64,000 bases of DNA from Tilletia caries. Taxonomy: Eukaryota > Basidiomycota > Exobasidiomycetes > Tilletiales > Tilletiaceae. The first letter of the stretch is position 1, and each line of letters opens with the position of its first letter. A model generated the notes under the pieces. It had not been told where the DNA came from, did no database searches, and was given only the letters and a program-made list of their open reading frames with translations. The stretch covers positions 1,775,168 through 1,839,167 of the forward strand of contig JALUTQ010000039.1 of NCBI GenBank assembly GCA_032718865.1, in the 5' to 3' direction. This document shows, piece by piece, positions 51,810-61,747 of this stretch. The translations under genes were made by a program, and so were the position numbers.

Positions 51810-52075
51810 AGGGAGGGTTGTACACACATCGGGCACAGTAATAGTCTGGAAGGGAAGATTAGAATGAATCCGGCAGAGAAAAAGGTGAATAGGGAGGGAG
51901 GGAGGGAGAGCAGAATGAGCCCCTCAGGGGGGGAAGATCCTATCAGGGCGAGGGAAGGGCATAAGTAAATGGGGGTGATGACTGACTTCCATCCGTCGCG
52001 TGCCGTCCCATCCGAGGCCGTTCGTACGGAGCAGTGTACGTGACCTTGATCCGTTCGTTGGTGCGCATGGCTGTC
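51810..52075 (-). CDS. Small two-exon gene candidate
   Basis: Exon 1 from ATG 52067 (MRTNERIKVTYTAPYERPRM) ends at donor GTCAGTCATC. After an acceptor CTTCCAG near 51850 the frame continues NYYCARCVYNPPYASFRIHG to a stop near 51784. Joined length is about 50 residues with a C..C pair. Unrecognised; splice support only. Confidence 0.3.
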
Positions 52076-52277
52076 GGAGCGAGGGGTGGAGGAAAAAACA
52101 ACGAAAAACTGCAATGGATGCAAAATAAGGTGGATGGATGGATGGAAAGAAGATGGATGTGTGCAGGATAAAGGAAGGCAGGATGAAGTAAGGGAAGATC
52201 AGCACAACCTATATATGCCTTTCCCTTTCCCGGCTGGGGGAGGAACGCACCCGAAGAGAACAAAGGTCAGCGTACAG

Positions 52278-52834
52278 TAAGGAATTGTACGAGAGACTAG
52301 TGCGAATCCAGACGGAGTGCGGAGTTCCCCCGAAACTCCGGGGCGCTCCGAAAAATCAGTGTCAGAAATAGGCGTGTTTTTCTTCGTTTTTCAAAAATGA
52401 TTCCAAAATTACTTTTCTCGGGCTTCTTTTGGGGCTCAAACACTATGTTATGAGCTCCACAGCGGCCAACGACTATCTTTCCGAACCATAATTCTGGATG
52501 GAAGAGCGTCAATCAATGCAAGGATCCACATTTCTCAAATCTTGTGGGATCTCTGCGAACTTTTCCCGCAGTACGGAATTTCGTTGGAGTAGTCACGCTC
52601 TCTCAACCCAGGAGTACGGAGTGGACTTTGAGGTTTTGCTGAAATTTAGCCGGAGTACGGAGCTGGCGCAACACGGCTGAGAGATTTTGTGCGGAGCGCG
52701 GAGTGGAGTTTGCGCGACTGCCTGAAAATGAGCGGAGTACGGAGTGCGAAAATAAATCTCAAAATCAGCCGGAGTCAGCCGGAGGGGGAGCCCTGGAGTA
52801 CGGAGCACTCCGGGGCGCTCCGTGCCCATCCTTA
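52278..52834. mobile_element. hAT-type MITE, CGGAG family
   Basis: A 557-bp element with ends TAAGGAATTG / GTGCCCATCCTTA and a near-perfect 8-bp duplication GCGTACAG (52270-52277) / GCGTGCAG (52835-52842). Its right 120 bp form the outer part of the large palindrome: they recur inverted at 63880-64000. Confidence 0.88.
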
Positions 52835-52888
52835 GCGTGCAGCTAAATTGACAGAGGGGAGTTGCAGGAGAGGCAGGGAAGGAAGAGG

Positions 52889-53107
52889 TTAGCAAAGCAA
52901 GAGGCGCCGAAGCAAGCATCGATACCGAAGGAAAAGGGCGAAGGACACACATGGATTGAAGGTTGACTTAGCAGAGAAGTCTCCGCCAAAGTCTGCGTCA
53001 GAGTACGCGGCGACATCGTCTGTCGAATGGGCAGTAATGCGGAACTTGGAGTCGATCGTAGCGATGAAGTACCGTATGACCCTTTTTTGAATTCTTTTAG
53101 TACGCAT
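52889..53107 (-). pseudogene. Ty1/copia RNase H fragment (left arm)
   Basis: The frame reads RIQKRVIRYFIATIDSKFRI then VAAYSDADFGGDFSAKST. This is the copia pattern (KR..RYL.GT.D..L...YSDADWAGD...KSTSG) at the start of the RNase H region that degrades RNA in DNA/RNA hybrids. Only about 50 residues are recognisable, after which the sequence diverges. No LTRs or other polyprotein parts nearby. Confidence 0.7.
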
Positions 53108-53390
53108 ATTCCCTAATCTGATCCATGTCCATCGCCAAGGTACGTAGGAGTGTTATTTACATGCAAGCCTCCAACTCGGACACGCTTTGTGAACATCGCG
53201 TGCCTTAGCAGCGGGAAGTTGGGGGGCGGTTTGAATGGCGTGAAAGGGGTTTGCTGGCGTCCGGTATTCTATCCTTGCTTGCAGTTGACGTGATAGCCTG
53301 CTAAATAAGCTGTACTGCTGCACTCCTCTCGGTACACGTCCAAAAGGGTGCTCCAATTGGCGCCGCCGGCCGGACGGGAAACTTTCCCCA

Positions 53391-54107
53391 ATGGGTGAAG
53401 ATTCACTTCCTCCTTGTTCCACGGACATTGCAACTGATGATCGATACTGCGGCATTCAGTACTATACATCGGTGCCTCAACTTCGTCCACGGTTCAAATT
53501 TCGACAACAAAAAGCTGAAAGCCCGAACTCCATCCTTTCAAATATTCAACAGGGTTATATGTCCATCTTAGGCAATACGCAGGACTCGGCAGCACCGGAC
53601 TCCCCGCTCTCGATTTCCCAACTCAATACCATCGGTGCTCGGATCAAAGGGCTTGCAACAGTGCTCGGCAGCCCCGTGTTCATAGTTTTCCTCATGCTCA
53701 GCAGAAAAACGTCGACCCTCTCTCGGCTGCTTCGTGTTCAGGGGAAAACACTGGCCGTACTCCTTCCTCCGTTGCGGAGGGCGGTGAAAGATGGAGCACC
53801 TGTCGGCTGTCGACGGAGGACAAGCGCTTCGCTAAGGCCGGCATTTTTGCTGCACAGTACGTGCTTCCGAAGGTTCTCAACCACTTTTGACTTTACGGCC
53901 GCTGTGGCCCTCGCCCACGATAACCCCAGTACAGGCCAGGTTATCAGCAACACGCTCCACATAAACTCTCAGCCCCGCAGCACGACCGGCAGCGTGGCTC
54001 TCCTCCCTGTGATGCCATCGGACCTTCCGTTCCCCAGCCACAGCCCTGCTACCTTCGCGAAGATAATAATGGGAATGAACTACCGGATCTTACTTTCAGC
54101 TTTATGA
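53391..54107 (+). CDS. Uncharacterised 238-codon ORF (left arm)
   Basis: An open frame from ATG 53391 with a Gln/Arg-rich start, SILSNIQQGYMSILGNTQDS and a hydrophobic stretch (GLATVLGSPVFIVFLML), then a basic and Ser/Thr-rich rest. A second frame overlaps its end and looks more strongly coding (next entry), so the last third may be a shadow or an intron. Conserved unchanged in the right arm. No family recognised. Confidence 0.4.
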   Translation: MGEDSLPPCSTDIATDDRYCGIQYYTSVPQLRPRFKFRQQKAESPNSILSNIQQGYMSILGNTQDSAAPDSPLSISQLNTIGARIKGLATVLGSPVFIVFLMLSRKTSTLSRLLRVQGKTLAVLLPPLRRAVKDGAPVGCRRRTSASLRPAFLLHSTCFRRFSTTFDFTAAVALAHDNPSTGQVISNTLHINSQPRSTTGSVALLPVMPSDLPFPSHSPATFAKIIMGMNYRILLSAL

Positions 54108-54307
54108 CGGGCTACGGAGGTCTCTGCCACCCGAACCTGCTCCCCTCCCCATGGCCCTTAACGAAGGGGTACCATCGATTCAAAATGGAGGACAAGTACC
54201 TCCCGGAGAAGCTGGCCTGGAAGACCCTCCGACACATCTTCATCTCAAAGAAGATACCGGAGGCGGATGCAGGCCCACAACCCTCGGAACAACGCCTGCA
54301 CCGTTAA
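53936..54307 (+). CDS. Uncharacterised exon (left arm)
   Basis: After a possible acceptor CCCCAG at about 53933, a frame reads YLREDNNGNELPDLTFSFMT, GYGGLCHPNLLPSPWPLTKG, YHRFKMEDKYLPEKLAWKTL, RHIFISKKIPEADAG and stops at 54305. Composition and hydrophobic spacing suggest a folded protein. In the right arm one extra A in a run shifts the frame after YHRFK. No family recognised. Confidence 0.45.
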   Translation, partial: PGYQQHAPHKLSAPQHDRQRGSPPCDAIGPSVPQPQPCYLREDNNGNELPDLTFSFMTGYGGLCHPNLLPSPWPLTKGYHRFKMEDKYLPEKLAWKTLRHIFISKKIPEADAGPQPSEQRLHR

Positions 54308-54871
54308 TATGAGGCCCAACTCGTCAGATGCTCAACATGCTCCCCTGCTTTCTTCTCGCAGCGACGATCTATGCGCACCAGCCTCCATCTGTTGTCCTGC
54401 TTCGTCGCGTCGCTTCGTCCCCCGGCCGCACCCGCGAGTCGACGAGGCTGATTCAGGGCCTCCTGTCCGCGTTTTCTTCCCCTTGTTGTGAGTGTCTCTC
54501 ATCCCTTCCCGGCCTCATCCACACTTGTTTACTGAACATCAAGCTCTTCCCGTTTTTCTTTAGGTTCATCCTCTGGTTCATTCCCTGGGCGCCGTCCACT
54601 CAGGCCCAGCACCCGCGAGTCCACGGGACTGTCTCAAGGCGCGACTCGGGTGGGACGCATGGAGGGGTGGTAGGCGCGTAAGGACGTTCACGCGTACCGC
54701 ACGTTACACATCTAGTCACCCTTTTGTCACCTTTCTGTCGCAAGTCACGAGACGAAAAAACGGTGAGTCACCTTTCGGCGCGTCAACGCGCTATCTTTTC
54801 GCCGACAAAACCGTATTCCAATAAAACAAACGTCGCGTCTCCCCTTTAGCAGGCTTCAACGCTTCAAAACG

Positions 54872-54879
54872 CATAAAAG
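54872..54879 (+). promoter_or_regulatory. TATA-like box upstream of ORF at 54966
   Basis: CATAAAAG lies 87 bp before ATG 54966, followed by CTGCTGGTCTGCTGCCGG and CCACACATCCTACC repeats. A similar box is mirrored in the right arm. Suggestive of a Pol II core promoter only. Confidence 0.35.
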
Positions 54880-54965
54880 GGCCGGTTTCTGCTGCTGGTC
54901 TGCTGCCGGTCCGGGTCCTCATCATCCCACACACATCCTACCATACCACACATATCCTACCCTTC

Positions 54966-55889
54966 ATGGACGAGACACCAGTCAAAAACGCGCTTATCCG
55001 CATCATCGTCTTTGGCGCCTGCAACAGCAGTCGGGCTGGCGACAAGTCCTCGTACGCCAAAGCCGCAAGCATCGTCACCCTCCGCTACACCACGCCGCAC
55101 CTTTTTCAACCCTTCGACCGACGAGGCGGTACGCGTCGCAGTCAGAGACCTCGTTGCGACCGGAACCCCGCGCTACTAGCACTGCAATACGCAGTACTAC
55201 GATGCCGTCGACCTTGTGTGCTCAGCCGCAGTCCTGCATCACACGCCCGCGCTCGATGTCGTCGACGAGGTCAGTGATGGTCACGATAGCGACACCACCA
55301 CGAACAACACCAGCCCCACCAGCTCCACTAACTCCAACAGCACCACCAACTCCACCAGCTCCGAGGGCTCCAACAGCACCACCGGTGCCCCGGACACCGC
55401 TGCTGCGTCGAACAACTCGCTGGCCTTGGCCGGTTGGAAGGATCCGCGCCTCTTTGACCAGCGCGTTTCCTTCCTCCTCACCTTTGTGCCCCCCACACTC
55501 ACCGGCGTACCCACGCATTGGTTCATCACCAACCTCTTTCTCCAGAATCTGCCCGGCTTTGCCCAACGCCGCCTTGGCTCAATGCTGCGCCTGCAGTCCG
55601 AAGTTTTCGAGGACCCTGAGCTCCGACGGGAAGTACACGAGTACTGCGACCTGTACGACGGGCCCGGCGGCACCAACCTCCTGATTGCGGCCGCGTCCCA
55701 GTGGGTCAACTTTTTCGGTTCGTGAAGCGCCGCGCAAGAAGAACACGTCGGGACGGGTGCACAAGCGACCCTACTTCTTCCAGCTCTTCCTCGTCAGCCC
55801 ACTTACGCCTTACTTCACAGTTCACAGAGCGTCAGTCTGGTGTATTTGGACCTCGCACAGTGGGATGGTCCCGGCCCCGGGCAGCGTCT
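54966..55889 (+). CDS. Uncharacterised protein with Asn/Thr/Ser-rich linker (left arm)
   Basis: Start ATG 54966: MDETPVKNALIRIIVFGACN, SYAKAASIVTLRYTTPHLF. Then a T-run (five T here, four in the right arm) shifts the frame. In the right arm the frame continues NPSTDEAVRVAVRDLVATG to a TAG, after which DAVDLVCSAAVLHHTPALDV, a linker of Thr/Asn/Ser (TTTNNTSPTSSTNSNSTTNS), and a compact C-terminal part (WKDPRLFDQRVSFLLTFVPP, FLQNLPGFAQRRLGSMLRLQ, YCDLYDGPGGTNLLIAAASQ) follow. A second T-run difference near 55712 changes the end. The TAG is in both arms. No family recognised; possibly two domains joined by a disordered linker. Confidence 0.5.
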
Positions 55890-56006
55890 GAATTCTCTCT
55901 CCCTCCCCCTTTCCCTCTCCTTAAATCGAATTTTTATTATTCCTGGAAATCTTTGAAGTTTTTGCAGTTACTGTTATTCTGCACTGCGCCCGGGTTGACG
56001 TCCAAC

Positions 56007-56162
56007 ATGTCAGTCAAGAAAATAGTTAAGGATTACAAGGCGTTTGCGCAGATGACTGGCACGCGCGAGTTCCGAAGGGCCTGTGCCTGCTGCACTATTC
56101 CAAATGACGAACGATACGCTTCGGATCAGCCCATCAGGCTGGAGTCGGGTGAGAAATGGTGA
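56007..56162 (+). CDS. Small 51-residue ORF with CACC motif (left arm)
   Basis: MSVKKIVKDYKAFAQMTGTR then EFRRACACCTIPNDERYASD and a stop at 56160. It has a normal start context and a C-x-C-C motif. Identical in the right arm. Too short to classify. Confidence 0.4.
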   Translation: MSVKKIVKDYKAFAQMTGTREFRRACACCTIPNDERYASDQPIRLESGEKW

Positions 56163-56215
56163 TCGATTAAGGTGCGTTACTTCCCTCTCCATCGAGCGCG
56201 CTTCTTGAGCTGTGC

Positions 56216-56760
56216 TTTTTTATTATATTTTTTTATTATATCTATATAATCGAAAAAACAAAGATGGAATCGGCGGAGCCGTAAAGTGGAGGGTTGAAAA
56301 AGATATAATAATAGCGTAAGAAGGAAGATTAGTATTTGGCCCATTGTCCTTTGTCCTCTTACCCCTTTGTTTGTTTGTCCCTTTGTCTGGTGATGAAAAG
56401 TAGCCGATAAAAACGGTAGGCTCTGGCGATGAAGTGGATTTGTCGATTAGTTTTTATATAGTTATATATGAATAATACTCCTAGAGGTGGCGTTTCTATC
56501 CTTACCCCCACTTATATATATATAAAGTACGATGTTATACTTTACTTTATTATATATGATAAAATGCCAAAAAAACACACACATAGAGTCATAATGAGTA
56601 TATCTTATATTATTACCAAGTAATTATAAGTATATCACTATTCATATGTAAGAGATTAGTTGAGTGGTTTAACGTCAGTGTTACATACTGAATGCACTAG
56701 TTCGATTCTAGTATCTCTTATCAATGACATAATGTAATACTTGTTCGGAGTATAATGCGT
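56216..56760. other. AT-rich, mitochondrial-looking segment (left arm)
   Basis: Far more AT-rich than its surroundings (TATATATATAAAG, TTATTATATATG) with short GC-rich clusters (CCTCTAGGAGG-like, GGGGGTAAGG), a texture common in fungal mitochondrial DNA. It contains a complete mitochondrial-type tRNA (56650-56720). Best read as nuclear DNA of mitochondrial origin, but no protein gene confirms it. Confidence 0.5.
56650..56720 (+). tRNA. trnV: tRNA-Val (anticodon TAC), mitochondrial type (left arm)
   Basis: A full cloverleaf can be folded by eye: acceptor AAGAGAT/ATCTCTT (7 perfect pairs), D stem GTT/AAC, anticodon stem TCAGT/ACTGA with loop GTTACAT (T33, anticodon TAC), T stem ACTAG/CTAGT with loop TTCGATT, discriminator A. 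The AT-rich stems and 3-bp D stem match fungal mitochondrial tRNAs more than nuclear ones. It may be inert in the nucleus. Confidence 0.85.
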
Positions 56761-56789
56761 AGTCTTTCACATGTTAACTTAGACTTTTG

Positions 56790-56969
56790 CTTTCAGAATG
56801 ACTCTGATACAATCAGAGCTTTACTTTCACCGTCCGACATTGTCGTGGTATTGGCTCCAGCGCTATTTTAAACTTCTCAACGGATGATGATGCCTGTTTT
56901 ATCTCCTGCGGGTGTCTCGACGATGCCTATTTTCTCGGAACTTCGCACATTTCCGCGGAACTTTTACTT
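56790..56969. repeat. Inverted-repeat family X, left palindrome copy
   Basis: AGAATGACTCTGATACAATC ... GATGATGATGCCTGTTTTATC ... CGATGCCTATTTTC closely matches the inner arm ends at 19200-19361 and 19863-20010. Here it forms the inner edge of the left palindrome arm; the inverted copy at 59744-59930 forms the other inner edge. Confidence 0.85.
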
Positions 56970-57290
56970 TTGCGTTTACTGAGCCTCGCGCATCGTGACG
57001 TCCATGGACCCCGCTCGGAGATCGTCGTGGTCCCATTCTCAGGACTCAGGAGGTAGACGTGGTTACCCGCATCAACCCGACGCAGGGAGATGGTTACCAT
57101 GGTCCCAAAATGGCAACAAACAGCTTGGCTGACACCACCCTCTACGCTCGTCAACAACCCCCGAATGGCCCTCGATCGTGAGTAGGACGTGAGGCTGGCC
57201 AGGCGGCAAAGGAATATAACGAGCGGGTTTGCTCACTCTTCTTCCCCCCCTCCCAACTTCCTCTTTCTCCTCACAGACTCACACACCACC

Positions 57291-57420
57291 ATGACCACCA
57301 CTGAAGGAACCAACCAAAACCACAAGACAACGATCGCCAACGCCCTGGCGGTGGGCAAGACTCTCTGGGAGAGTCTCCCAGGGCGTTTGAGGGCGGGGAT
57401 CGTCTCCGCCGCCCTACAGA
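57291..57420 (+). pseudogene. N-terminal copy of the coiled-coil / winged-helix-like family
   Basis: From ATG 57291: MTTTEGTNQNHKTTIANALA and VGKTLWESLPGRLRAGIVSA, matching the 26.6 kb copy but with the intact reading after GIVS. After about 43 codons the sequence runs into a CTCC microsatellite and the rest of the gene is absent. Confidence 0.6.
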
Positions 57421-57451
57421 GGGGGCTAGGGACCCATCCAAGCGAGTCATA

Positions 57452-57490
57452 CCTCCCTCCCTCCCTCCCTCCCTCCCTCCCTCCCTCCCT
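57452..57490. repeat. (CTCC)n microsatellite
   Basis: About nine and a half perfect CTCC units, followed by interrupted units to about 57510. It marks the breakpoint where the coiled-coil family copy ends. Confidence 0.95.
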
Positions 57491-57623
57491 ACCTACGTAC
57501 CTCCCTCTCCCTGTTTTCGATCAAGAACGCTGACCATCTTCCTCTTGTTCCACCCTCATCCCATAGCGCAACATGCCGACTACACGCTTGGTTTCTCGCT
57601 AACATCTTCCTTCCCTTCTGTCT

Positions 57624-58281
57624 AAAGAAAAGTGCTGAGCTCCGTGGTGCCGACCAATGACTGCTGAAGCTAATGCGCTCGATGCATTTGTGTGAGTCTT
57701 GCTGTCTTTCTAAGGTAGTAGATCCGTGACTAATCAGACCCTGAAATCTTTCAAGTTGGCTATTCGGAGCTTCCAATCTTTATTCTTGCTATCCGCTCAC
57801 GTCTGAAAAGCTTGACCCCGATCTCCATTGCTTCCTTCTGCGTGAGCAATAATTTTCGCGCGGATATGACCCAGCCATTTTCAACGTCAAATTTGGCAAG
57901 CGTACCTCCGATGAAAGTCCGCCGTTTCGAGAAACTGTTGTCCTCAGCGCAGTGAGTTAGAGAGCCACAATCCATGCTGTCTCAGCTTATCACTGAGCCC
58001 GACGATACGCATCACGGGCGGGTCGTCGTCATCGGTACTACTAGCTAGCGAGTCTCTACCGGACCATGCCTATTGAACTTTGTCCTGCCGCTAACTTATT
58101 CTGATCCACACACAGTCCTGAATCACTTGACGCCGCGCTCCTTCGTCGCCTTCCGCGCCACATTAGTGTTCCTCTGCCCGATTTTTCTGCTTGACTCTCG
58201 ATAATTAAACCTCATCTTGCTCGTCACGTGCGGAAGTCTTATCTCACCCTCAGGGATCTCTTGCACCTCGCACATCTGATG
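57624..58281. repeat. Duplicated block D, copy 2
   Basis: Matches 17668-18325. On the minus strand the frame FIGGTLAKFDVENGWVISAR, KLLLTQKEAMEIGVKLFRR (57975-57760) is open here, and the upstream piece MCEVQEIPEGEIRLPHVTSK is extended. Unrecognised protein. Confidence 0.8.
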
Positions 58282-58734
58282 GACTATTCTATTTTCCGCG
58301 CCCCCGCGGTTTTTGGATTTGAACGCGTCTGCAAGTAACAAAGGGAAACTTCTGCAGACCGCGCCTTGTGTCACAAAATAATCACGTGCACAAGCTTTGC
58401 GCTGGGACCTCTCAGGGCCGCACTTAGACCTCCTGCGGCCGCGCTTGGACCTCTGGATGCCAGATTTGGCGCAGATGAGGCATGGACACAACCTTACTTC
58501 CTTGTCCCTTCGCCATCGCCGAGGTGATGCCCGACCAAAGGCGATGGTGACCTATGTCATATTGCCGGTTCAATTGATGACCCTTGAGACTCAATTTTAC
58601 AGTCTTACGGCCTGAAATTTCAAAATCAAAATTAGATGCCACATGTAGGCCATAGGCCTTATGAGGCAAGCACCGCAGCAATAAGGGGAAAAGCTGTCAG
58701 ATGTCAGAAATAGGGGTCAGCTCGATGAGCACTG

Positions 58735-59708
58735 GATGTATTGTGGCGGAAGGGGACTTTGTCTGGAACCGATCTCGGCCGCGGCGTCCACGGTGTCATC
58801 GTACACGGAATCGATACTGTTAACCGAAGAGAGTTCGCCATCAAAATCACCACATGCCAACCAAGCGGCAGACCTTACAACTCTGCCGCCCGTGAGGTCA
58901 TCATCATGAAGAAGCAGCGGTCGGTAAACGTCATGAGTCTGCTCGACGTCGTCTACAAGCAATTCAGTGGACAGCACCAGGCCGAGCTATGGCTTGTTAT
59001 GGACTGCATGCCCACCAACCTGCGGGCTCCCATCATGACCATCTAAACATTCCAACGATTCCGGCCATCAAGTACTACCTAAAGCAACTTGCTTCCGGAC
59101 TCGCGTACCTACATCAGAAGGAAATCCACCACGGCGACCTCAAGCCGGATAATGTTCTTGTAGCACAGAATCATCAACTCAAGATTGCGGACTTCGGTCT
59201 CAGCGAGGAATTGTCGAATGCCTCGAGCCGGCGTGTATTTTGTTCGCTCAACTATCGCGCTCCGAAGATTCTGCTTCGGACCCCTCAACGAACAGTGAGA
59301 GCTGATGTCTGGTCTCTCGGTGTCATCGTCACGGAGTTCTTGGCCGGCAAGGTGCCTTGGAACAGCGACCAGACCCTGGTGGTGATAGAGAAGATCCTGA
59401 ATTATACGGGATGCGACGGCGAACTGTTTCCAGGAGCGGAGGCCCTGCCGGGAGTCTACCCAGGTGAGGACGCCATCAGCAATGATGACCCTTCCCCGCC
59501 CGGATTCGTCAAGTTCGAGACCAGAGGGGCCGTGCAGTTACCCCTTCCCTATTATCTGTCCACGTGCAAGGATCTGTGCGTATTGCGCGACAGTTGCCTC
59601 AAGTTGGACCCGGTGAATGGTGATTGCGCCCTGCAGCTGCTGGTGCTAGTGCTGCTGCTCGTGCTGCTGCTGCTACGGCGGCGGCGACGGCGCGCTTGGG
59701 TCACGTGA
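58735..59708 (+). pseudogene. Protein kinase domain gene, frameshifted
   Basis: A serine/threonine-type protein kinase: glycine loop LGRGVHGVIVHG, FAIKI (ATP-binding Lys), REVIIMKK (alphaC), ELWLVMDCMP (hinge), LASGLAYLHQKEIHHGDLKPDNVLV (catalytic loop with HGD in place of HRD, Asp and Asn kept), KIADFGLSE (DFG), CSLNYRAPKILL (APE changed to APK) and RADVWSLGVIVTEFLAGKVPW. A single-base frameshift near 59035 splits the N-lobe from the rest. The C-lobe ends in a CTG/CGG trinucleotide run encoding Leu then Arg and reaches the right palindrome arm, so the natural end is lost. The first exon upstream of 58735 is not identified. CMGC-like features (YRAP.ILL) are suggestive. It would phosphorylate unknown substrates; probably inactive as it stands. 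Confidence 0.8.
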
Positions 59709-59743
59709 CCTCATTTTGGGTGCGCTCCGCCGGAATTCCGCAG

Positions 59744-59930
59744 AAGTAAAAGTTCCGCGGAAATGTGCGAAGTTCCGAGAAAATAGGCATCGTCGAGACA
59801 CCCGCAGGAGATAAAACAGGCATCATCATCCGTTGAGAAGTTTAAAATAGCGCTGGAGCCAATACCACGACAATGTCGGACGGTGAAAGTAAAGCTCTGA
59901 TTGTATCAGAGTCATTCTGAAAGCAAAAGT
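59744..59930. repeat. Inverted-repeat family X, right palindrome copy
   Basis: Inverted copy of 56790-56969. Family X similarity extends outward to GTCACGTGACCTCATTTTGG (59700-59720), also present at 19785-19805, which lies inside the palindrome centre rather than in the arm. Confidence 0.85.
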
Positions 59931-59952
59931 CTAAGTTAACATGTGAAAGACT

Positions 59953-60498
59953 ACGCATTATACTCCGAACAAGTATTACATTATGTCATTGATAAGAGAT
60001 ACTAGAATCGAACTAGTGCATTCAGTATGTAACACTGACGTTAAACCACTCAACTAATCTCTTACATATGAATAGTGATATACTTATAATTATTTGGTAA
60101 TAATATAAGATATACTCATTATGACTCTATGTGTGTGTTTTTTTGGCATTTTATCATATATAATAAAGTAAAGTATAACATCGTACTTTATATATATATA
60201 AGTGGGGGTAAGGATAGAAACGCCACCTCTAGGAGTATTATTCATATATAACTATATAAAACTAATCGACAAATTCACTTCATCGCCAGAGCCTACCGTT
60301 TTTATCGGCTACTTTTCATCACCAGACAAAGGGACAAACAAACAAAGGGGTAAGAGGACAAAGGACAATGGGCCAAATACTAATCTTCCTTCTTACGCTA
60401 TTATTATATCTTTTTCAACCCTCCACTTTACGGCTCCGCCGATTCCATCTTTGTTTTTTAAATTATATAGATATAATAAAAAAAATATAATAAAAAAG
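59953..60498. other. AT-rich, mitochondrial-looking segment (right arm)
   Basis: Inverted copy of 56216-56760 with small differences (AATTTAAAAAAC against AATCGAAAAAAC). Confidence 0.5.
59993..60063 (-). tRNA. trnV: tRNA-Val (anticodon TAC), mitochondrial type (right arm)
   Basis: Exact inverted copy of 56650-56720, with the same foldable cloverleaf. Confidence 0.85.
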
Positions 60499-60550
60499 CA
60501 CAGCTCAAGAAGCGCGCTCGATGGAGAGGGAAGTAACGCACCTTAATCGA

Positions 60551-60706
60551 TCACCATTTCTCACCCGACTCCAGCCTGATGGGCTGATCCGAAGCGTATC
60601 GTTCGTCATTTGGAATAGTGCAGCAGGCACAGGCCCTTCGGAACTCGCGCGTGCCAGTCATCTGCGCAAACGCCTTGTAATCCTTAACTATTTTCTTGAC
60701 TGACAT
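60551..60706 (-). CDS. Small 51-residue ORF with CACC motif (right arm)
   Basis: Mirror copy of 56007-56162, unchanged. Confidence 0.4.
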   Translation of the reverse strand: MSVKKIVKDYKAFAQMTGTREFRRACACCTIPNDERYASDQPIRLESGEKW

Positions 60707-60823
60707 GTTGGACGTCAACCCGGGCGCAGTGCAGAATAACAGTAACTGCAAAAACTTCAAAGATTTCCAGGAATAATAAAAAATCGATTTAAGGAGAGGG
60801 AAAGGGGGGGAGGGAGAGAGAAT

Positions 60824-61747
60824 TCAGACGCTGCCCGGGGCCGGGACCATCCCACTGTGCGAGGTCCAAATACACCAGACTGACGCTCTGTGAACTGTGA
60901 AGTAAGGCGTAAGTGGGCTGACGAGGAAGAGCTGGAAGAAGTAGGGTCGCTTGTGCACCCGTCCCGACGTGTTCTTCTTGCGCGGCGCTTCACGAACCGA
61001 AAAGTTGACCCACTGGGACGCGGCCGCAATCAGGAGGTTGGTGCCGCCGGGCCCGTCGTACAGGTCGCAGTACTCGTGTACTTCCCGTCGGAGCTCAGGG
61101 TCCTCGAAAACTTCGGACTGCAGGCGCAGCATTGAGCCAAGGCGGCGTTGGGCAAAGCCGGGCAGATTCTGGAGAAAGAGGTTGGTGATGAACCAATGCG
61201 TGGGTACGCCGGTGAGTGTGGGGGGCACAAAGGTGAGGAGGAAGGAAACGCGCTGGTCAAAGAGGCGCGGATCCTTCCAACCGGCCAAGGCCAGCGAGTT
61301 GTTCGACGCAGCAGCGGTGTCCGGGGCACCGGTGGTGCTGTTGGAGCCCTCGGAGCTGGTGGAGTTGGTGGTGCTGTTGGAGTTAGTGGAGCTGGTGGGG
61401 CTGGTGTTGTTCGTGGTGGTGTCGCTATCGTGACCATCACTGACCTCGTCGACGACATCGAGCGCGGGCGTGTGATGCAGGACTGCGGCTGAGCACACAA
61501 GGTCGACGGCATCGTAGTACTGCGTATTGCAGTGCTAGTAGCGCGGGGTTCCGGTCGCAACGAGGTCTCTGACTGCGACGCGTACCGCCTCGTCGGTCGA
61601 AGGGTTGAAAAGGTGCGGCGTGGTGTAGCGGAGGGTGACGATGCTTGCGGCTTTGGCGTACGAGGACTTGTCGCCAGCCCGACTGCTGTTGCAGGCGCCA
61701 AAGACGATGATGCGGATAAGCGCGTTTTTGACTGGTGTCTCGTCCAT
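60824..61747 (-). CDS. Uncharacterised protein with Asn/Thr/Ser-rich linker (right arm)
   Basis: Mirror of 54966-55889 but with shorter T-runs. The first frame continues through HLFNPSTDEAVRVAVRDLVA to TAG, and the second (61498-60824) runs past the point where the left arm stops, giving SVREAPRKKNTSGRVHKR and a longer tail. This arm probably shows the better reading. Whether the TAG after GTPRY is real, spliced out or an error cannot be decided. Confidence 0.5.

Larger units (their letters stand above)
52714..56969. repeat. Left arm of large palindrome
   Basis: Every base from 52714 to 56969 has its inverted counterpart in 59744-64000 (coordinate sum 116713-116714). Identity is above 99 percent; most differences are one-base changes in T or A runs. 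The right copy runs to the window end, so the true arm length is unknown. The left arm's outer part is the MITE at 52278-52834. Confidence 0.95.

Noticed and set aside
55154..55684. Pro/Thr-rich ORF overlapping the arm gene (and its mirror at 61030-61701)
   Set aside because: It is a frame shadow of the Asn/Thr/Ser linker; the alternative frame has the better protein-like composition.
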